A DNA stretch of 54,084 nt from Gammaproteobacteria bacterium (lineage in GTDB: Bacteria; Pseudomonadota; Gammaproteobacteria; Pseudomonadales; Cellvibrionaceae): positions 1-54,084 of the forward strand of contig JANYIO010000054.1 in assembly GCA_025362015.1 (NCBI GenBank). Direction: 5' to 3'. Below, piece after piece: positions 9,365-18,618 of this stretch (its first letter is position 1; each line of letters starts with the position of its first letter). The translations under genes were made by a program, and so were the position numbers. Below the pieces are notes generated by a model that saw only the letters and a program-made list of their open reading frames with translations, did not search any database and had not been told where the DNA came from.

Positions 9365-12300
9365 ATGAAAACAACATCTACGAGGCGTGGCTATCCAGTC
9401 ACAAAAGTGTGTATAGGGCTGGGCCTCGCGGCTATGCAGCTCATCACGTGCGCGAATTCGGTGTTTGCTCAATCAACTGCATCTCGCGGTGCTTATTTGA
9501 TGCCCTACACCCGCTATGAAGCGGATGTGGCAACACTTGCAAGTGCACAAGTTTTACAAACAACCAATTTTGATATTTCAACAACGGCTTCTGAAGCGTC
9601 GCAACAAAAGTTTGTCACTTTGCCGAGTGCAGGCAGTTCAGTTGAATGGACAGTCTCTACACCGGGTAACGGCGTGACTATGCGTTACACCATGCCAGAT
9701 TCTAGCGATGGTACGGGGTTGAATGGTGAAGTCGATGTTTACGTAAACGGTAATTTTGATCAAACCGTTGCTGTTACATCGAAATGGGCTTGGCAGTATT
9801 TTCTCAATAAAGATCCTGAAAATACCCCCACTCCTTTTTCTGGAACTGATTATATTGCGATGCGTTTCGATGAAACTCATTTCATGTTAAAAACCGCGTT
9901 GAAAGTTAACGATAAAATTCGCATTCAAAAGAAAACCAATGATGCGATTGCATACGGCATAGATTTTATCGAATTAGAGCCTGTTCCAGCGGCACTTCCT
10001 AAGCCTGCGGGTTATGTTTCCATTGCTGATTTCGGCGCGACTCCCAATGACTCAGTGTCGGATTTGGCTGCGTTTAATTCTGCCTTGGCTGCAGCAAGTT
10101 CTGCGGGCACCGGAGTTTATTTGCCACCAGGTAAGTGGGATTTCAATAATAAAGTTGTACTCACCACCAGCAATATCGGCATTAAAGGTGCCGGCATGTG
10201 GTACACGCAAATATATTATTCGAACCCAGCACAATTTAGCGGCGGCATTCTTGCGCGTGCAACCAATGTTGATGTGTCAGATATTTATTTCAGTACAGCA
10301 AATACCCAACGTTTGTGTCGCGGCAGCTGTCCTATCGGCGGCATCTACCAAATTTATAAAGCGTTTATGGGAACCTGGGGAAATAATTCCAAATTTACAC
10401 GTGTGTGGGCTGAACACTTTGAAGTGGGTGCCTGGTTGGGTGGCTACGATGCGCCATACCCGGTAGACGTGACTAACGGTTTAGTGATTTCGCAAGCGCG
10501 TTTCCGCAACAACTATGCAGATGGCGTTAACTTCTCTCAAGGCACCATGAACTCTGTTGTTGAGCAAACCAATATTCGTAACGGTGGTGACGATGGTTTG
10601 GCGATGTGGCCTTCCAACAGCCCGGCAGTACCGGAAGAAGTGAATAATATTTTCCGTTACAACACCGTAGAGCACCAATTCCGCGCCGGTGGTGTTGCCA
10701 TTTTTGGTGGTAGTAATCACCAAGTACACAACATGCTGATTCGCGAATGTTTTGGTGGTTCAGCGATTCGCTTTACCACAGATTTCTCTGGCTACACTTT
10801 TAGTACTCAAGGCGTGTACAGCATTCACGATATAGATATTTCTCACTGCGGCACCAGCTACGACTTGTGGCACCAAAAACGCGGCGCTATCGAATTCAAT
10901 ACACCCAGCGGTGTACGTAACATGAAGTTCGAAAATATCAATATTACCGATTCACCGCGCCATGCTATTCAACTGGTGGGTAATGGTTTTGATAATATTA
11001 CCTTTAACAATATTGCGATTAACGGTACAGGTCTTGATGCGTTTGTGCGCAACGTTCCGGCAAATGTTTATGGTGGTGTTGGTATTTATGCTGAAGCTAA
11101 TTCTGGTGGAGCGACCTTCACTAACACCTCAATTGTTAATTTTGAAGATGCGGCTATCGTCAACCAAAACACCGGTTTTAATTTGATCGTGAATCAAGTT
11201 AATCCTTCAAGTAGCAGTTCAAGTGTTGTGGTTCCTGGCAGCTCAAAAAGTTCAAGCAGTGTTGCTACAACTACTAGCAGTTCAAGCAGTATTGTAGTTG
11301 TTGCCAGTAGCTCAAAAAGTTCTACTAGCAGTGCAGTTGTCGTTGCTAGCAGTAGCAGTATTGTTACCACCACTTCAAGCAGTGTTGGTAGCGTTGCACC
11401 TGGCACCAGCTTTAACATTATCAACCGTTGGAAAAATAGCTATTTGTGTGATGGTGGTGCTTCTGTAACTTACAGTGCTATTGCTAACGGCACGGCTTGT
11501 CAGTGGGTTACTGAAAGTGTTGCAGGTGGTTTCATCGAGATCCGCAATGTGGGTACCGGTGATTATATGCACATTGAAAATCTCACCGGCTCAGTACAAG
11601 CAACAGCACGTACTGCAACCTGGGATAGTTCGAAGTGGCAGCTGGAAACTGTTGATGCAACTTATTCTCGCATTAGAAACAAATGGCAATCTACACAATA
11701 TATTCATGTAGAAAACCAAACTGGCAATGCGCAATACGGTGGAATTGATCCAAGTTGGATGAGCGCGCAATGGCAGTTCAAAGCTGTTGGAACTGTTCAA
11801 AGCTCTACTCCAGCCTCAACGCCAACCTCAACTGCGAGTTCAGTTGCAAGCTCAACCGTAGCAACACAGGGCTCTAACATTATCAACCGTTGGAAAAATA
11901 CTTACTTGTGTGATGGCGGCGCTAATGTAACTTACAGTGCTACGTCTACTGGAACAGCTTGTAAGTGGATAGTTGAAAGTGTAGCGGGTGGCTTTGTTGA
12001 AATACGCAACGTGGCTACCGGCGAATATATGAACATTGAAAATCTTACCGGTTCAGTGCAAGCCACCGCACGCGATGCCGCATGGGATAGCTCGAAGTGG
12101 CAATTAGAATCTGTGGATGGCACTTATTCGCGCATCAAAAGCAAATGGCAATCTACACAATATATCAATGTAGAAAACCAAACTGGTAATGCGCAATACG
12201 GTGGAATTGACCCAAGTTGGTGGAGTGCGCAATGGCAGATCACTACGGGTACAACGACGAGCACCCCAAGTTCCGTAGCAGCCAGCTCTTCCAGTGTTGC

Positions 12301-14260
12301 TTCAGTAGCGAGTTCCATCAAGTCGAGTGTTGTTGCGTCTGTTGTCGCTAGCTCATCTCAATCAAGCGTCGCGAGTAGTGTTGTTGCTTCAGTTGTAGCG
12401 TCTTCCAAGTCGAGTGTTGTTGCCAGCAGTTCTGGTTCATCCACCTCTTTACCTGTACGCGGTATGGTAGAACCGTGGACTGAATATCAGTTGGAAGCTG
12501 GACGCTTGGGTGGGGCCGCAAAAGTATTAGCGCCGAACCGTACCAAGTGGGATAAAAATATTATCCAGGCAGAAGCCATTGGTCGTAGCGCAGTGGAGCT
12601 TGATAACACCGGGGATTCTGTTGCTATCACGAATACCAAAGCCGCTAACTCTCTGGTACTTCGTTTCTCAATTCCAGACTCGGCCACTGGTGGTGGTATA
12701 GACGCTACTTTAGGTCTTTATATCAATGGTACCCGTGTTAAATCACTTGCGTTGACCTCAAAATATTCCTGGTCATACAAAGGTGGATTAATTGGCGATC
12801 CGATTGTTGATACTCCGGCTGAACAACCGCACACCTTCTTCGATGAAGTAGCCGTGTTGGTGGATATTCCGTTGGGCGCAGAAGTTAAATTACAACGCGA
12901 TTCACAGGATAACGCACCCTTCTATGTGGTTGACTTGATCGATTTAGAGCAAGTGGCACCGCCACTGACTATGCCAGCAGGTTTTACCGATGTTACGACG
13001 CTAGGTATTCTGCCTAATACGGGTATTGATTATGCAGACAAAATATCGACCATTATGAATGGCGGTGCAAAACTCTGGTTCCCACCGGGTGAGTATCTTG
13101 CGGCAAAACTTGCCTCGGGTAATGCCGGTATGGATAACAAGGGTGCTGAAGTTCGTGGTGCCGGTATGTGGTACACGACTATTAAAGGCCCTAAATCAAT
13201 ATTCTTCTGTATTGGTTCCGTGAAATGTGTGTTTGGTGATTTCTCCATTCGTGGTGAAGCCAAAGCTCGTGCTGAAGAAACTCAGGGTGTGCAAAAAGCC
13301 TTTGCCGGCCCAATGGGTGTGGGTTCCATTATCGAGAATATGTGGATCGAACACGTTGTGGGTGCAATCTGGGTAGGTAATGATCCACCGTACCAAACTA
13401 CACCAACCGACAGTTTAACTATTCGCAATGTCCGTATTCGCGATACTTATGCTGACGGTATAAACCTCGATAACGGTACTTCGAACAGTGTGGTTGAGAA
13501 CTCTCACTTCCGTAACACTGGAGATGATGCCGCTGTTATCTGGTCGATTAAATGGACTGCATGGGTGCGTGATAAGACCGCCAATGCTGGCCCTACCTTC
13601 ATTAAACCAGAAGCTAAAAATGCACCGGATCAAGGTATTGGCCACGGCAACCGTTTCCGCAACCTTACTGTGCAAATGCCTTGGCGTGCGAACTGTTTTG
13701 CTGCCTACGGTGGTTATGACAATACGTTCGAGAACTTGATGTGTGAAGACGTGCTGACCTATCCAGGTATCTTGATTGATAATGAGTTCTCGTCCTATCC
13801 ATTTGGACCAGCGCTAACTACCTTCAAGAACATCACCTTGCTTCGTGCGGGTGGGCCTATGTTCTTTGAGAACGGCAATGTTTGGAAACACGGTGCATTG
13901 AAGTTCTACATGCGTGAAGGTGACGTTAACGATATCCTGGTGGAGAACGTAGATATTATTGATCCAATGTATTCAGGCATCGAGTTCCGCGGTTTTGGTA
14001 CTGCCTATGTTCCGCCAGGTGAAAAATTCTCGGCTGAAGTGTTAGCGGGTGCTGATGCAGCGGTTCTCAGGAATGTAACCCTGCGCAACATCAACGTCGT
14101 CAACGCCGGTACTTATGGCATAGATGTGATCGATGGTGGTGGTCGTGGTTCGGTGACTTTTGAAGGCGTCAAAATATCGGGCTCGGCTATAGCCCCGCTC
14201 AATAATGGCGGAGCACCAAGTTCCTTCTTCAATAAAACAACGGGTAATGTGGGTTGGTAA
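9365..14260 (+). CDS. Secreted multimodular enzyme with two GH87-like catalytic modules
   Basis: Predicted extracellular alpha-glucanase (alpha-1,3-glucanase or mycodextranase type), 1631 residues. A signal peptide ends near Ala35. The order is: beta-sandwich carbohydrate-binding-like domain (about 45-205), right-handed beta-helix 1 (215-610), Ser-rich linker (612-680), beta-trefoil 1 (683-810), linker, beta-trefoil 2 (838-960), long Ser/Val linker, second beta-sandwich (1030-1200), beta-helix 2 (1202-1631). Both helices keep GAGMWYT and the acidic triad pattern: D386 with D409/D410 (ADGVN, GGDDG) and D1364 with D1387/D1388 (ADGIN, GDDAA), identically spaced. This matches the GH87 active site as I know it. 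Family assignment is by motif only; another pectate-lyase-fold family is the alternative. Two complete catalytic modules in one chain is unusual. The GH97 gene lies upstream and the LacI regulator downstream. Confidence 0.78.
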   Translation: MKTTSTRRGYPVTKVCIGLGLAAMQLITCANSVFAQSTASRGAYLMPYTRYEADVATLASAQVLQTTNFDISTTASEASQQKFVTLPSAGSSVEWTVSTPGNGVTMRYTMPDSSDGTGLNGEVDVYVNGNFDQTVAVTSKWAWQYFLNKDPENTPTPFSGTDYIAMRFDETHFMLKTALKVNDKIRIQKKTNDAIAYGIDFIELEPVPAALPKPAGYVSIADFGATPNDSVSDLAAFNSALAAASSAGTGVYLPPGKWDFNNKVVLTTSNIGIKGAGMWYTQIYYSNPAQFSGGILARATNVDVSDIYFSTANTQRLCRGSCPIGGIYQIYKAFMGTWGNNSKFTRVWAEHFEVGAWLGGYDAPYPVDVTNGLVISQARFRNNYADGVNFSQGTMNSVVEQTNIRNGGDDGLAMWPSNSPAVPEEVNNIFRYNTVEHQFRAGGVAIFGGSNHQVHNMLIRECFGGSAIRFTTDFSGYTFSTQGVYSIHDIDISHCGTSYDLWHQKRGAIEFNTPSGVRNMKFENINITDSPRHAIQLVGNGFDNITFNNIAINGTGLDAFVRNVPANVYGGVGIYAEANSGGATFTNTSIVNFEDAAIVNQNTGFNLIVNQVNPSSSSSSVVVPGSSKSSSSVATTTSSSSSIVVVASSSKSSTSSAVVVASSSSIVTTTSSSVGSVAPGTSFNIINRWKNSYLCDGGASVTYSAIANGTACQWVTESVAGGFIEIRNVGTGDYMHIENLTGSVQATARTATWDSSKWQLETVDATYSRIRNKWQSTQYIHVENQTGNAQYGGIDPSWMSAQWQFKAVGTVQSSTPASTPTSTASSVASSTVATQGSNIINRWKNTYLCDGGANVTYSATSTGTACKWIVESVAGGFVEIRNVATGEYMNIENLTGSVQATARDAAWDSSKWQLESVDGTYSRIKSKWQSTQYINVENQTGNAQYGGIDPSWWSAQWQITTGTTTSTPSSVAASSSSVASVASSIKSSVVASVVASSSQSSVASSVVASVVASSKSSVVASSSGSSTSLPVRGMVEPWTEYQLEAGRLGGAAKVLAPNRTKWDKNIIQAEAIGRSAVELDNTGDSVAITNTKAANSLVLRFSIPDSATGGGIDATLGLYINGTRVKSLALTSKYSWSYKGGLIGDPIVDTPAEQPHTFFDEVAVLVDIPLGAEVKLQRDSQDNAPFYVVDLIDLEQVAPPLTMPAGFTDVTTLGILPNTGIDYADKISTIMNGGAKLWFPPGEYLAAKLASGNAGMDNKGAEVRGAGMWYTTIKGPKSIFFCIGSVKCVFGDFSIRGEAKARAEETQGVQKAFAGPMGVGSIIENMWIEHVVGAIWVGNDPPYQTTPTDSLTIRNVRIRDTYADGINLDNGTSNSVVENSHFRNTGDDAAVIWSIKWTAWVRDKTANAGPTFIKPEAKNAPDQGIGHGNRFRNLTVQMPWRANCFAAYGGYDNTFENLMCEDVLTYPGILIDNEFSSYPFGPALTTFKNITLLRAGGPMFFENGNVWKHGALKFYMREGDVNDILVENVDIIDPMYSGIEFRGFGTAYVPPGEKFSAEVLAGADAAVLRNVTLRNINVVNAGTYGIDVIDGGGRGSVTFEGVKISGSAIAPLNNGGAPSSFFNKTTGNVGW
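11413..12243 (+). repeat. Two tandem beta-trefoil modules with near-identical DNA
   Basis: Two copies (about 11413-11790 and 11876-12243) each begin NIINRWKN(S/T)YLCDGG and end DPSW(M/W)SAQWQ. Long stretches, for example around 11685-11775 and 12145-12235, differ at only a few mostly synonymous bases, so the duplication is recent compared with the two catalytic modules. They look like ricin/CBM13-type trefoils and probably bind polysaccharide; the ligand is unknown. Confidence 0.8.
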
Positions 14261-14302
14261 TATGCTTACGCAATAAAATGTAAGTATTATTAACTCATTT
14301 GG

Positions 14303-14337
14303 GGCGCAGGCTGGTAACGGTCTGCGCCTTTATTTTT
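14303..14337 (+). terminator. Terminator after the GH87-like gene
   Basis: GGCGCAG (14303-14309) pairs perfectly with CTGCGCC (14322-14328) and is followed by TTTATTTTT. It ends the large glycoside hydrolase transcript, so the LacI-family gene has its own promoter. A 10-base palindrome, ACAAGCTTGT (14403-14412), lies in that promoter region. Confidence 0.85.
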
Positions 14338-14494
14338 GGGCCCTTATAGGGCGTCAGTTATATTGAAAACTTGGTCATGTGGGGTATTTAGGTTAGTCTT
14401 AAACAAGCTTGTCAGTTACTAGCACCACTATAACTCGGTGGGCATAAATAACGACTATAATAGATTGAACCTATTAACGGGTGCAGGGGGAATA

Positions 14495-15511
14495 ATGATA
14501 GGCATCAAAGAAATTGCCAAAGAGGCCAAGGTATCGCCAGCAACTGTTTCCCGTGTGTTACGCAATCCATCATTAGTGGCCGAAGCCACGCGCATCGCGG
14601 TGCTTGCCACCGTCAAAAAATATGGCTACAAACCTAATAGCCTCGGCGTAAGTTTACGCAAATCCAAAACCTATAATTTAATGGCGATTATTCCGGATTT
14701 AATTAGTGGTTTTAATTACCCGGTGATTCGTGCGATTGAAAGTATTGCACTGCAAAATGGTTACAATTTATTGCTCGGTGACACGCAAGAATTAGAGAGC
14801 CGCGAGCGTTCATTTGCGGCCATGGTAAGTTCACGTCAAGTAGATGGTCTGTTATTATTTTGTTCGCGTTTGCCGTTTGATATTGATCCTGCTCGTACGC
14901 TAGCTGATCAATTGCCGCCGTTGGTAAATGCTTGCGAAGATATAGCTTTGGATGGTTTGGACAAAGTCAATATTGACAACGCTGCTGCTGCGGAAGATGC
15001 AGTAAATTATTTAGTATCGCTGGGCCATAAACGCATCGCTGTTATCGCTGGCAATATGACATCACCCAGTACTTTATCGCGTATGGAAGGCTACCGTCGT
15101 GCACTGCTCAAAGCGGGTTTACCTTATGAAGATGAGTTGGTCACCGTGGCTGATTACTCACAACCCAAAGCAGAAATTGCTACACGTAAATTAGCCGCAT
15201 TAAAAAATCGCCCAACAGCCATATTTAATTTCAGTGACGAAATGGGTATGAGTTGCATCGCTACATTATTGAATCTTGGTTACAAAATTCCGCAAGATTT
15301 TTCCGTGATGGGTTTCGACAATATTTCTTACTCGCAATACTGTTACCCAACACTTACCACCATCGCACAACCCATGACAGAAATTGGTATCGTCTGTATG
15401 GAATTATTATTGCCGCAATTAAACGGTGAAAAAATGCAAGGCATTCATCGCCTGCTGCCGCATCAATTAATTGTGCGGCAAAGTACCGGGCCAGTGAGTG
15501 TAAAAAGTTAG
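14495..15511 (+). CDS. LacI-family transcriptional regulator
   Basis: Sugar-responsive repressor, 338 residues. I chose the ATG at 14495: it follows an AGGGGGA ribosome site and gives IGIKEIAKEAKVSPATVSRV, the canonical N-terminal helix-turn-helix of the family. A GTG at 14438 would add 19 unrelated residues. The hinge region is GVSLRKSKTYNLMAIIPD, and a periplasmic-binding-protein-like effector domain follows, with VDGLLLF, GHKRIAVIAG and the C-terminal FSVMGFDNISYS. Its position at the end of the alpha-glucan locus, with two LacI-type operators ahead of the GH97 gene, makes it the probable local repressor. The effector is likely a glucose oligomer, but this cannot be read from sequence. Confidence 0.92.
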   Translation: MIGIKEIAKEAKVSPATVSRVLRNPSLVAEATRIAVLATVKKYGYKPNSLGVSLRKSKTYNLMAIIPDLISGFNYPVIRAIESIALQNGYNLLLGDTQELESRERSFAAMVSSRQVDGLLLFCSRLPFDIDPARTLADQLPPLVNACEDIALDGLDKVNIDNAAAAEDAVNYLVSLGHKRIAVIAGNMTSPSTLSRMEGYRRALLKAGLPYEDELVTVADYSQPKAEIATRKLAALKNRPTAIFNFSDEMGMSCIATLLNLGYKIPQDFSVMGFDNISYSQYCYPTLTTIAQPMTEIGIVCMELLLPQLNGEKMQGIHRLLPHQLIVRQSTGPVSVKS

Positions 15512-15693
15512 CAGGTTTGCATTCAAAAAAGTAAGTGCTATTTATTACAGAGAATTATTTATTTGTGCTGGTTATCCGTGTTGGCTTTGGTTTAGTAGTT
15601 TCTAGTTTTCAGGTATTTCTTGCAGCGGAGTGTAGTTTTCATTGCTACAATGGAATCATTTATGCATGACTGAAACTGAATAAGGGTAAAAAA

Positions 15694-17091
15694 GTGGCGA
15701 ATTATATGTATGACGTGCTGGTAATTGGCTCTGGCCCTTCCGGTGAAAGCGCTGCAATAGCGGCGGCCAAGTCTGGTAAAATTGTTGGGATCATTGAAAA
15801 TAGTGCACTAGTAGGTGGCAACTGTGCACACAAAGGTACCATTCCTTCTAAATCACTGCGCCATGTTGTTAAACAAATTATTCAATTTAAAGCGGATAGT
15901 TTATTTCGCGAAATAGGTGATAGCCGCCGCTTAACCTTTCCTCGTGTTTTACAATCAGCCATTAAAGTTATTCCGAAGCAAGTGGAATTGCACACAAATT
16001 TTTATGTGCGCAATCGTATTGATGTTCATATTGGCGATGCTTCATTTGTTGATGCACATAATGTAAAGGTAGTGTTGCCGGATGGTGCCGCTGAAATTTT
16101 TACGGCGCAAGATATTATTATTGCCACTGGCTCGCGCCCTTATCGCCCCGCAGATGTAGATTTTAGTCATCCGCGTATTTATGACAGCGACACAATTTTA
16201 GACATGCAACACACACCGCGCCATATTATTATTTATGGTGCTGGTGTTATCGGTTGTGAGTACGCTTCCATTTTTTCTGGCTTGGGCATGCGTGTTGATT
16301 TAATTAATAATCGCGATCGTTTGTTATCATTTTTGGATGACGAAATTTCAGATGCTTTAAGTTATCACTTGCGCGATAGCGGTGTAACAGTACGGCACAG
16401 CGAAGAATTTTCAAGTATCGAGGCCAACGATAACAGCGTAACGTTGCATTTAAAATCGGCTAAGCATTTAAAAGCCGACGCCATTTTATGGTGTAACGGC
16501 CGCAGTGGTAATACCGATGGTTTGAATCTTGATGCGGTAGGTATAAAAGCAGATCATCGCGGTAATTTAAAAATCGATGAATGTTATCGCACAGAAGTTG
16601 AAAATATTTATGCTGTGGGCGATGTGATTGGTTGGCCTAGCTTGGCAAGTGCATCTTACGGCCAGGGCCGTGCGGTGTCGGATGGGATTTTGGGTAATAC
16701 CTGCGTTAGAGTTGCCAATGTTCCTACAGGAATTTATACGCTGCCAGAAATTAGTTCTGTCGGTAAAACTGAAACAGAATTAACGCAAGCTCGCATACCT
16801 TATGAAGTAGGTCGTGCGTTATTTAAAAATACTGCACGCGGGCAAATTTCTGGCGAAAACGTGGGCATGCTGAAATTACTTTTTCACGTGGATACGTTAG
16901 AAGTGCTAGGTGTACATTGTTTTGGCGCAGAAGCCGCCGAAATTGTTCACATCGGCCAAGCCATCATGGGCCAGAAAGGCGAGGGTAATAGCATCCAATA
17001 CTTTTTAAGTACTACCTTTAATTACCCCACTATGGCCGAGGCCTATCGTGTCGCCGCCCTGGACGGTATGAATAGAATTAGTCGGCGCTAA
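15694..17091 (+). CDS. sthA: Soluble pyridine nucleotide transhydrogenase
   Basis: FAD flavoprotein that transfers hydride between NADPH and NAD+ in the cytoplasm, 465 residues (E. coli SthA is 466). The N-terminal FAD site is [10 protein letters not shown]. The equivalent of the redox-disulfide region is [17 protein letters not shown], with only one cysteine, which is the feature that separates SthA from dihydrolipoamide dehydrogenases. [13 protein letters not shown] is the NAD(P) site, [13 protein letters not shown] the second FAD motif, and the C-terminal dimerisation domain ([19 protein letters not shown]) is complete. The start is GTG with AAGGG seven bases upstream; an in-frame ATG at 15706 is a weaker alternative. 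It is a stand-alone housekeeping gene. Confidence 0.93.
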   Translation: MANYMYDVLVIGSGPSGESAAIAAAKSGKIVGIIENSALVGGNCAHKGTIPSKSLRHVVKQIIQFKADSLFREIGDSRRLTFPRVLQSAIKVIPKQVELHTNFYVRNRIDVHIGDASFVDAHNVKVVLPDGAAEIFTAQDIIIATGSRPYRPADVDFSHPRIYDSDTILDMQHTPRHIIIYGAGVIGCEYASIFSGLGMRVDLINNRDRLLSFLDDEISDALSYHLRDSGVTVRHSEEFSSIEANDNSVTLHLKSAKHLKADAILWCNGRSGNTDGLNLDAVGIKADHRGNLKIDECYRTEVENIYAVGDVIGWPSLASASYGQGRAVSDGILGNTCVRVANVPTGIYTLPEISSVGKTETELTQARIPYEVGRALFKNTARGQISGENVGMLKLLFHVDTLEVLGVHCFGAEAAEIVHIGQAIMGQKGEGNSIQYFLSTTFNYPTMAEAYRVAALDGMNRISRR

Positions 17092-17136
17092 GATATTTTG
17101 CTGTCACTCTTGATTTGAATAAAACACAAATTAACA

Positions 17137-17164
17137 TTGACGCAGCAAAACTCGTTGATATAAT
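17137..17164 (+). promoter_or_regulatory. Sigma-70 promoter of tRNA-Leu
   Basis: TTGACG (17137-17142) and a consensus TATAAT (17159-17164) are separated by 16 bp, followed by GCGCCCC, the GC-rich discriminator typical of stringently controlled stable-RNA promoters. The tRNA begins 13 bases after the -10 box. Confidence 0.88.
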
Positions 17165-17176
17165 GCGCCCCACTTT

Positions 17177-17263
17177 GCCAGTGTGGTGAAATTGGTAGAC
17201 ACACGGGATTCAAAATCCCGCGCCCTTAAAAGCGTGTCGGTTCGAGTCCGACCACTGGTACCA
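17177..17263 (+). tRNA. tRNA-Leu, anticodon CAA
   Basis: An 87-nt cloverleaf with a long variable arm, as for tRNA-Leu. The acceptor arm is GCCAGTG with CACTGGT (a G-U first pair, as in other Leu tRNAs), the D-loop contains GGTAGACAC, the anticodon stem is CGGGA/TCCCG around TTCAAAA (anticodon CAA, reading UUG), the T arm is GTCGGTTCGAGTCCGAC, and the CCA end is encoded (17261-17263). Confidence 0.97.
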
Positions 17264-17312
17264 AATTGTAAAAAGTACCAAATGCAAAGTCCGATACTTT
17301 CCAGTATCACCT

Positions 17313-17349
17313 AAAACCCGCCCCGAAATTTCCAAAGGGCGGGTTTTTT
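17313..17349 (+). terminator. Terminator after tRNA-Leu
   Basis: AAAACCCGCCC (17313-17323) pairs with GGGCGGGTTTT (17337-17347), an 11-bp stem followed by further T residues. Confidence 0.9.
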
Positions 17350-17518
17350 ATGCCTGGCGTTCCAGTTTGATGAACATCTTCCGCGCGCGTGGGTAAGTTG
17401 TGAAGTTATGCCAGGGGCCATTTTAGCCCTTCAGTACGGCGCAGCCTATTGCATCCTTACTATATAAATCAGCATGTTACGCCTTAGAAAACCTTAGTGC
17501 TTTGAACGGTGATAAAGT

Positions 17519-18526
17519 ATGGATCAAACAATTAGACCGCGTTTTGCTTGGGTTGACTACGCAAAAGGGATTTGCATAGTCGCCGTAGTGATGCTCTATG
17601 CTACCGGTGAAACCAAGGAAGTTTTTAAAAGTGTCGGATGGATTCAATACTGGGTGGATTTTGCCAAGCCGTTTCGTATGCCTGATTTTTTCCTGATCAG
17701 TGGATTGTTTCTGTCCAGAGTGATTGAAAAGCCTTTGCGTCATTATTTGGATCGCAAAGTGATTCACTATGTGTACTTCTATTTGCTCTGGAGTTTTCTC
17801 TGTTTTTTGCTTCGCCTCGCTACAGGTGAGCTTCATGAAAGTGGTGTGGAGTTGCTGAAGAGTTTTATTTCCATGTTGGTGATTTGGCCTTTTCATCAAA
17901 TGTGGTTCATTTTAATGCTGCCAGTTTTCTTTCTTGCCGTTCGGATCACACGAAAAATCCCCTGGTGGATTATATTTCCCGTTGCCTGTTTGATTAATAT
18001 TTTTCCGCTAACTCATATCGGCAAATCCATTATTGATGATTTTGGGCAGCGGTTTGTCTTTTTTTATGCCGGTTATGCCTTTGCTCCCTTATTTTTTAGT
18101 TTTGCAGACAAAGTCAGCAAGCATTTCATTTTAAGTTTGCTAGGGTTATTGGTATGGATTGGTGTTAATAGTTATTTGGTGTTTAACGGATATTCTCAAC
18201 ACTTGGCGGTTGCATTGATTCTCGGGTTTGCAGGTGCTTGTGCAGTGATTAGTGTGGCTGCTTTATTGCAACTCGTAAGGGGGTTTGAGTGGCTGCGTTA
18301 TCTTGGGGAGCACTCGATTGTGATTTATTTGCCTTTTTATTGGTTGATGGTGTTGTCGAGCGTTTGCTTTGTTGCTGTTTTTCCCTACCCTAATTTAGAT
18401 GTGTTTACCTTTACGATTACCATCACCTCCATACTAGGTTCGGTTGTAGCATTTTGGTTATTTCGTCATCGGATACCAATGGCATGGTTCTACACGCGTC
18501 CCGAATGTTTTAAGTTGTCACCTTAG
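17519..18526 (+). CDS. Acyltransferase family 3 membrane protein
   Basis: Integral inner-membrane protein of 335 residues that fits the acyltransferase 3 family (PF01757), which O-acylates surface or secreted glycans. RFAWVDYAKGICIVAVVMLYA matches the family's first transmembrane segment, where a histidine is common but absent here. MPDFFLISGLFLSR matches the FF-x-SGFL segment of the second, and about ten hydrophobic segments follow through WLFRHRIP. It is followed by two GNAT-like genes on the same strand, which suggests a small cell-surface or polysaccharide modification group. Spacing of about 90 bp makes an operon plausible but not certain. The acceptor is unknown. Confidence 0.82.
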   Translation: MDQTIRPRFAWVDYAKGICIVAVVMLYATGETKEVFKSVGWIQYWVDFAKPFRMPDFFLISGLFLSRVIEKPLRHYLDRKVIHYVYFYLLWSFLCFLLRLATGELHESGVELLKSFISMLVIWPFHQMWFILMLPVFFLAVRITRKIPWWIIFPVACLINIFPLTHIGKSIIDDFGQRFVFFYAGYAFAPLFFSFADKVSKHFILSLLGLLVWIGVNSYLVFNGYSQHLAVALILGFAGACAVISVAALLQLVRGFEWLRYLGEHSIVIYLPFYWLMVLSSVCFVAVFPYPNLDVFTFTITITSILGSVVAFWLFRHRIPMAWFYTRPECFKLSP

Positions 18527-18618
18527 CCAAGTGTTTGAAATAACCAGTTGTTAAAAAATAGTGAGTTGTTAAAAACAGTCGTTTTTTTCCTGATATTTTT
18601 GCTAGAAAGGTTGTATAA

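Noticed and set aside
14340-14352. Short palindrome GCCCTTATAGGGC after the GH87-like gene terminator
   Set aside because: Only a 5-bp stem with no partner site; too weak to call an operator.
17259-17290. Repeat of TACCAAAT after tRNA-Leu considered as an attachment site
   Set aside because: Only eight bases, immediately adjacent, with no integrase gene nearby.
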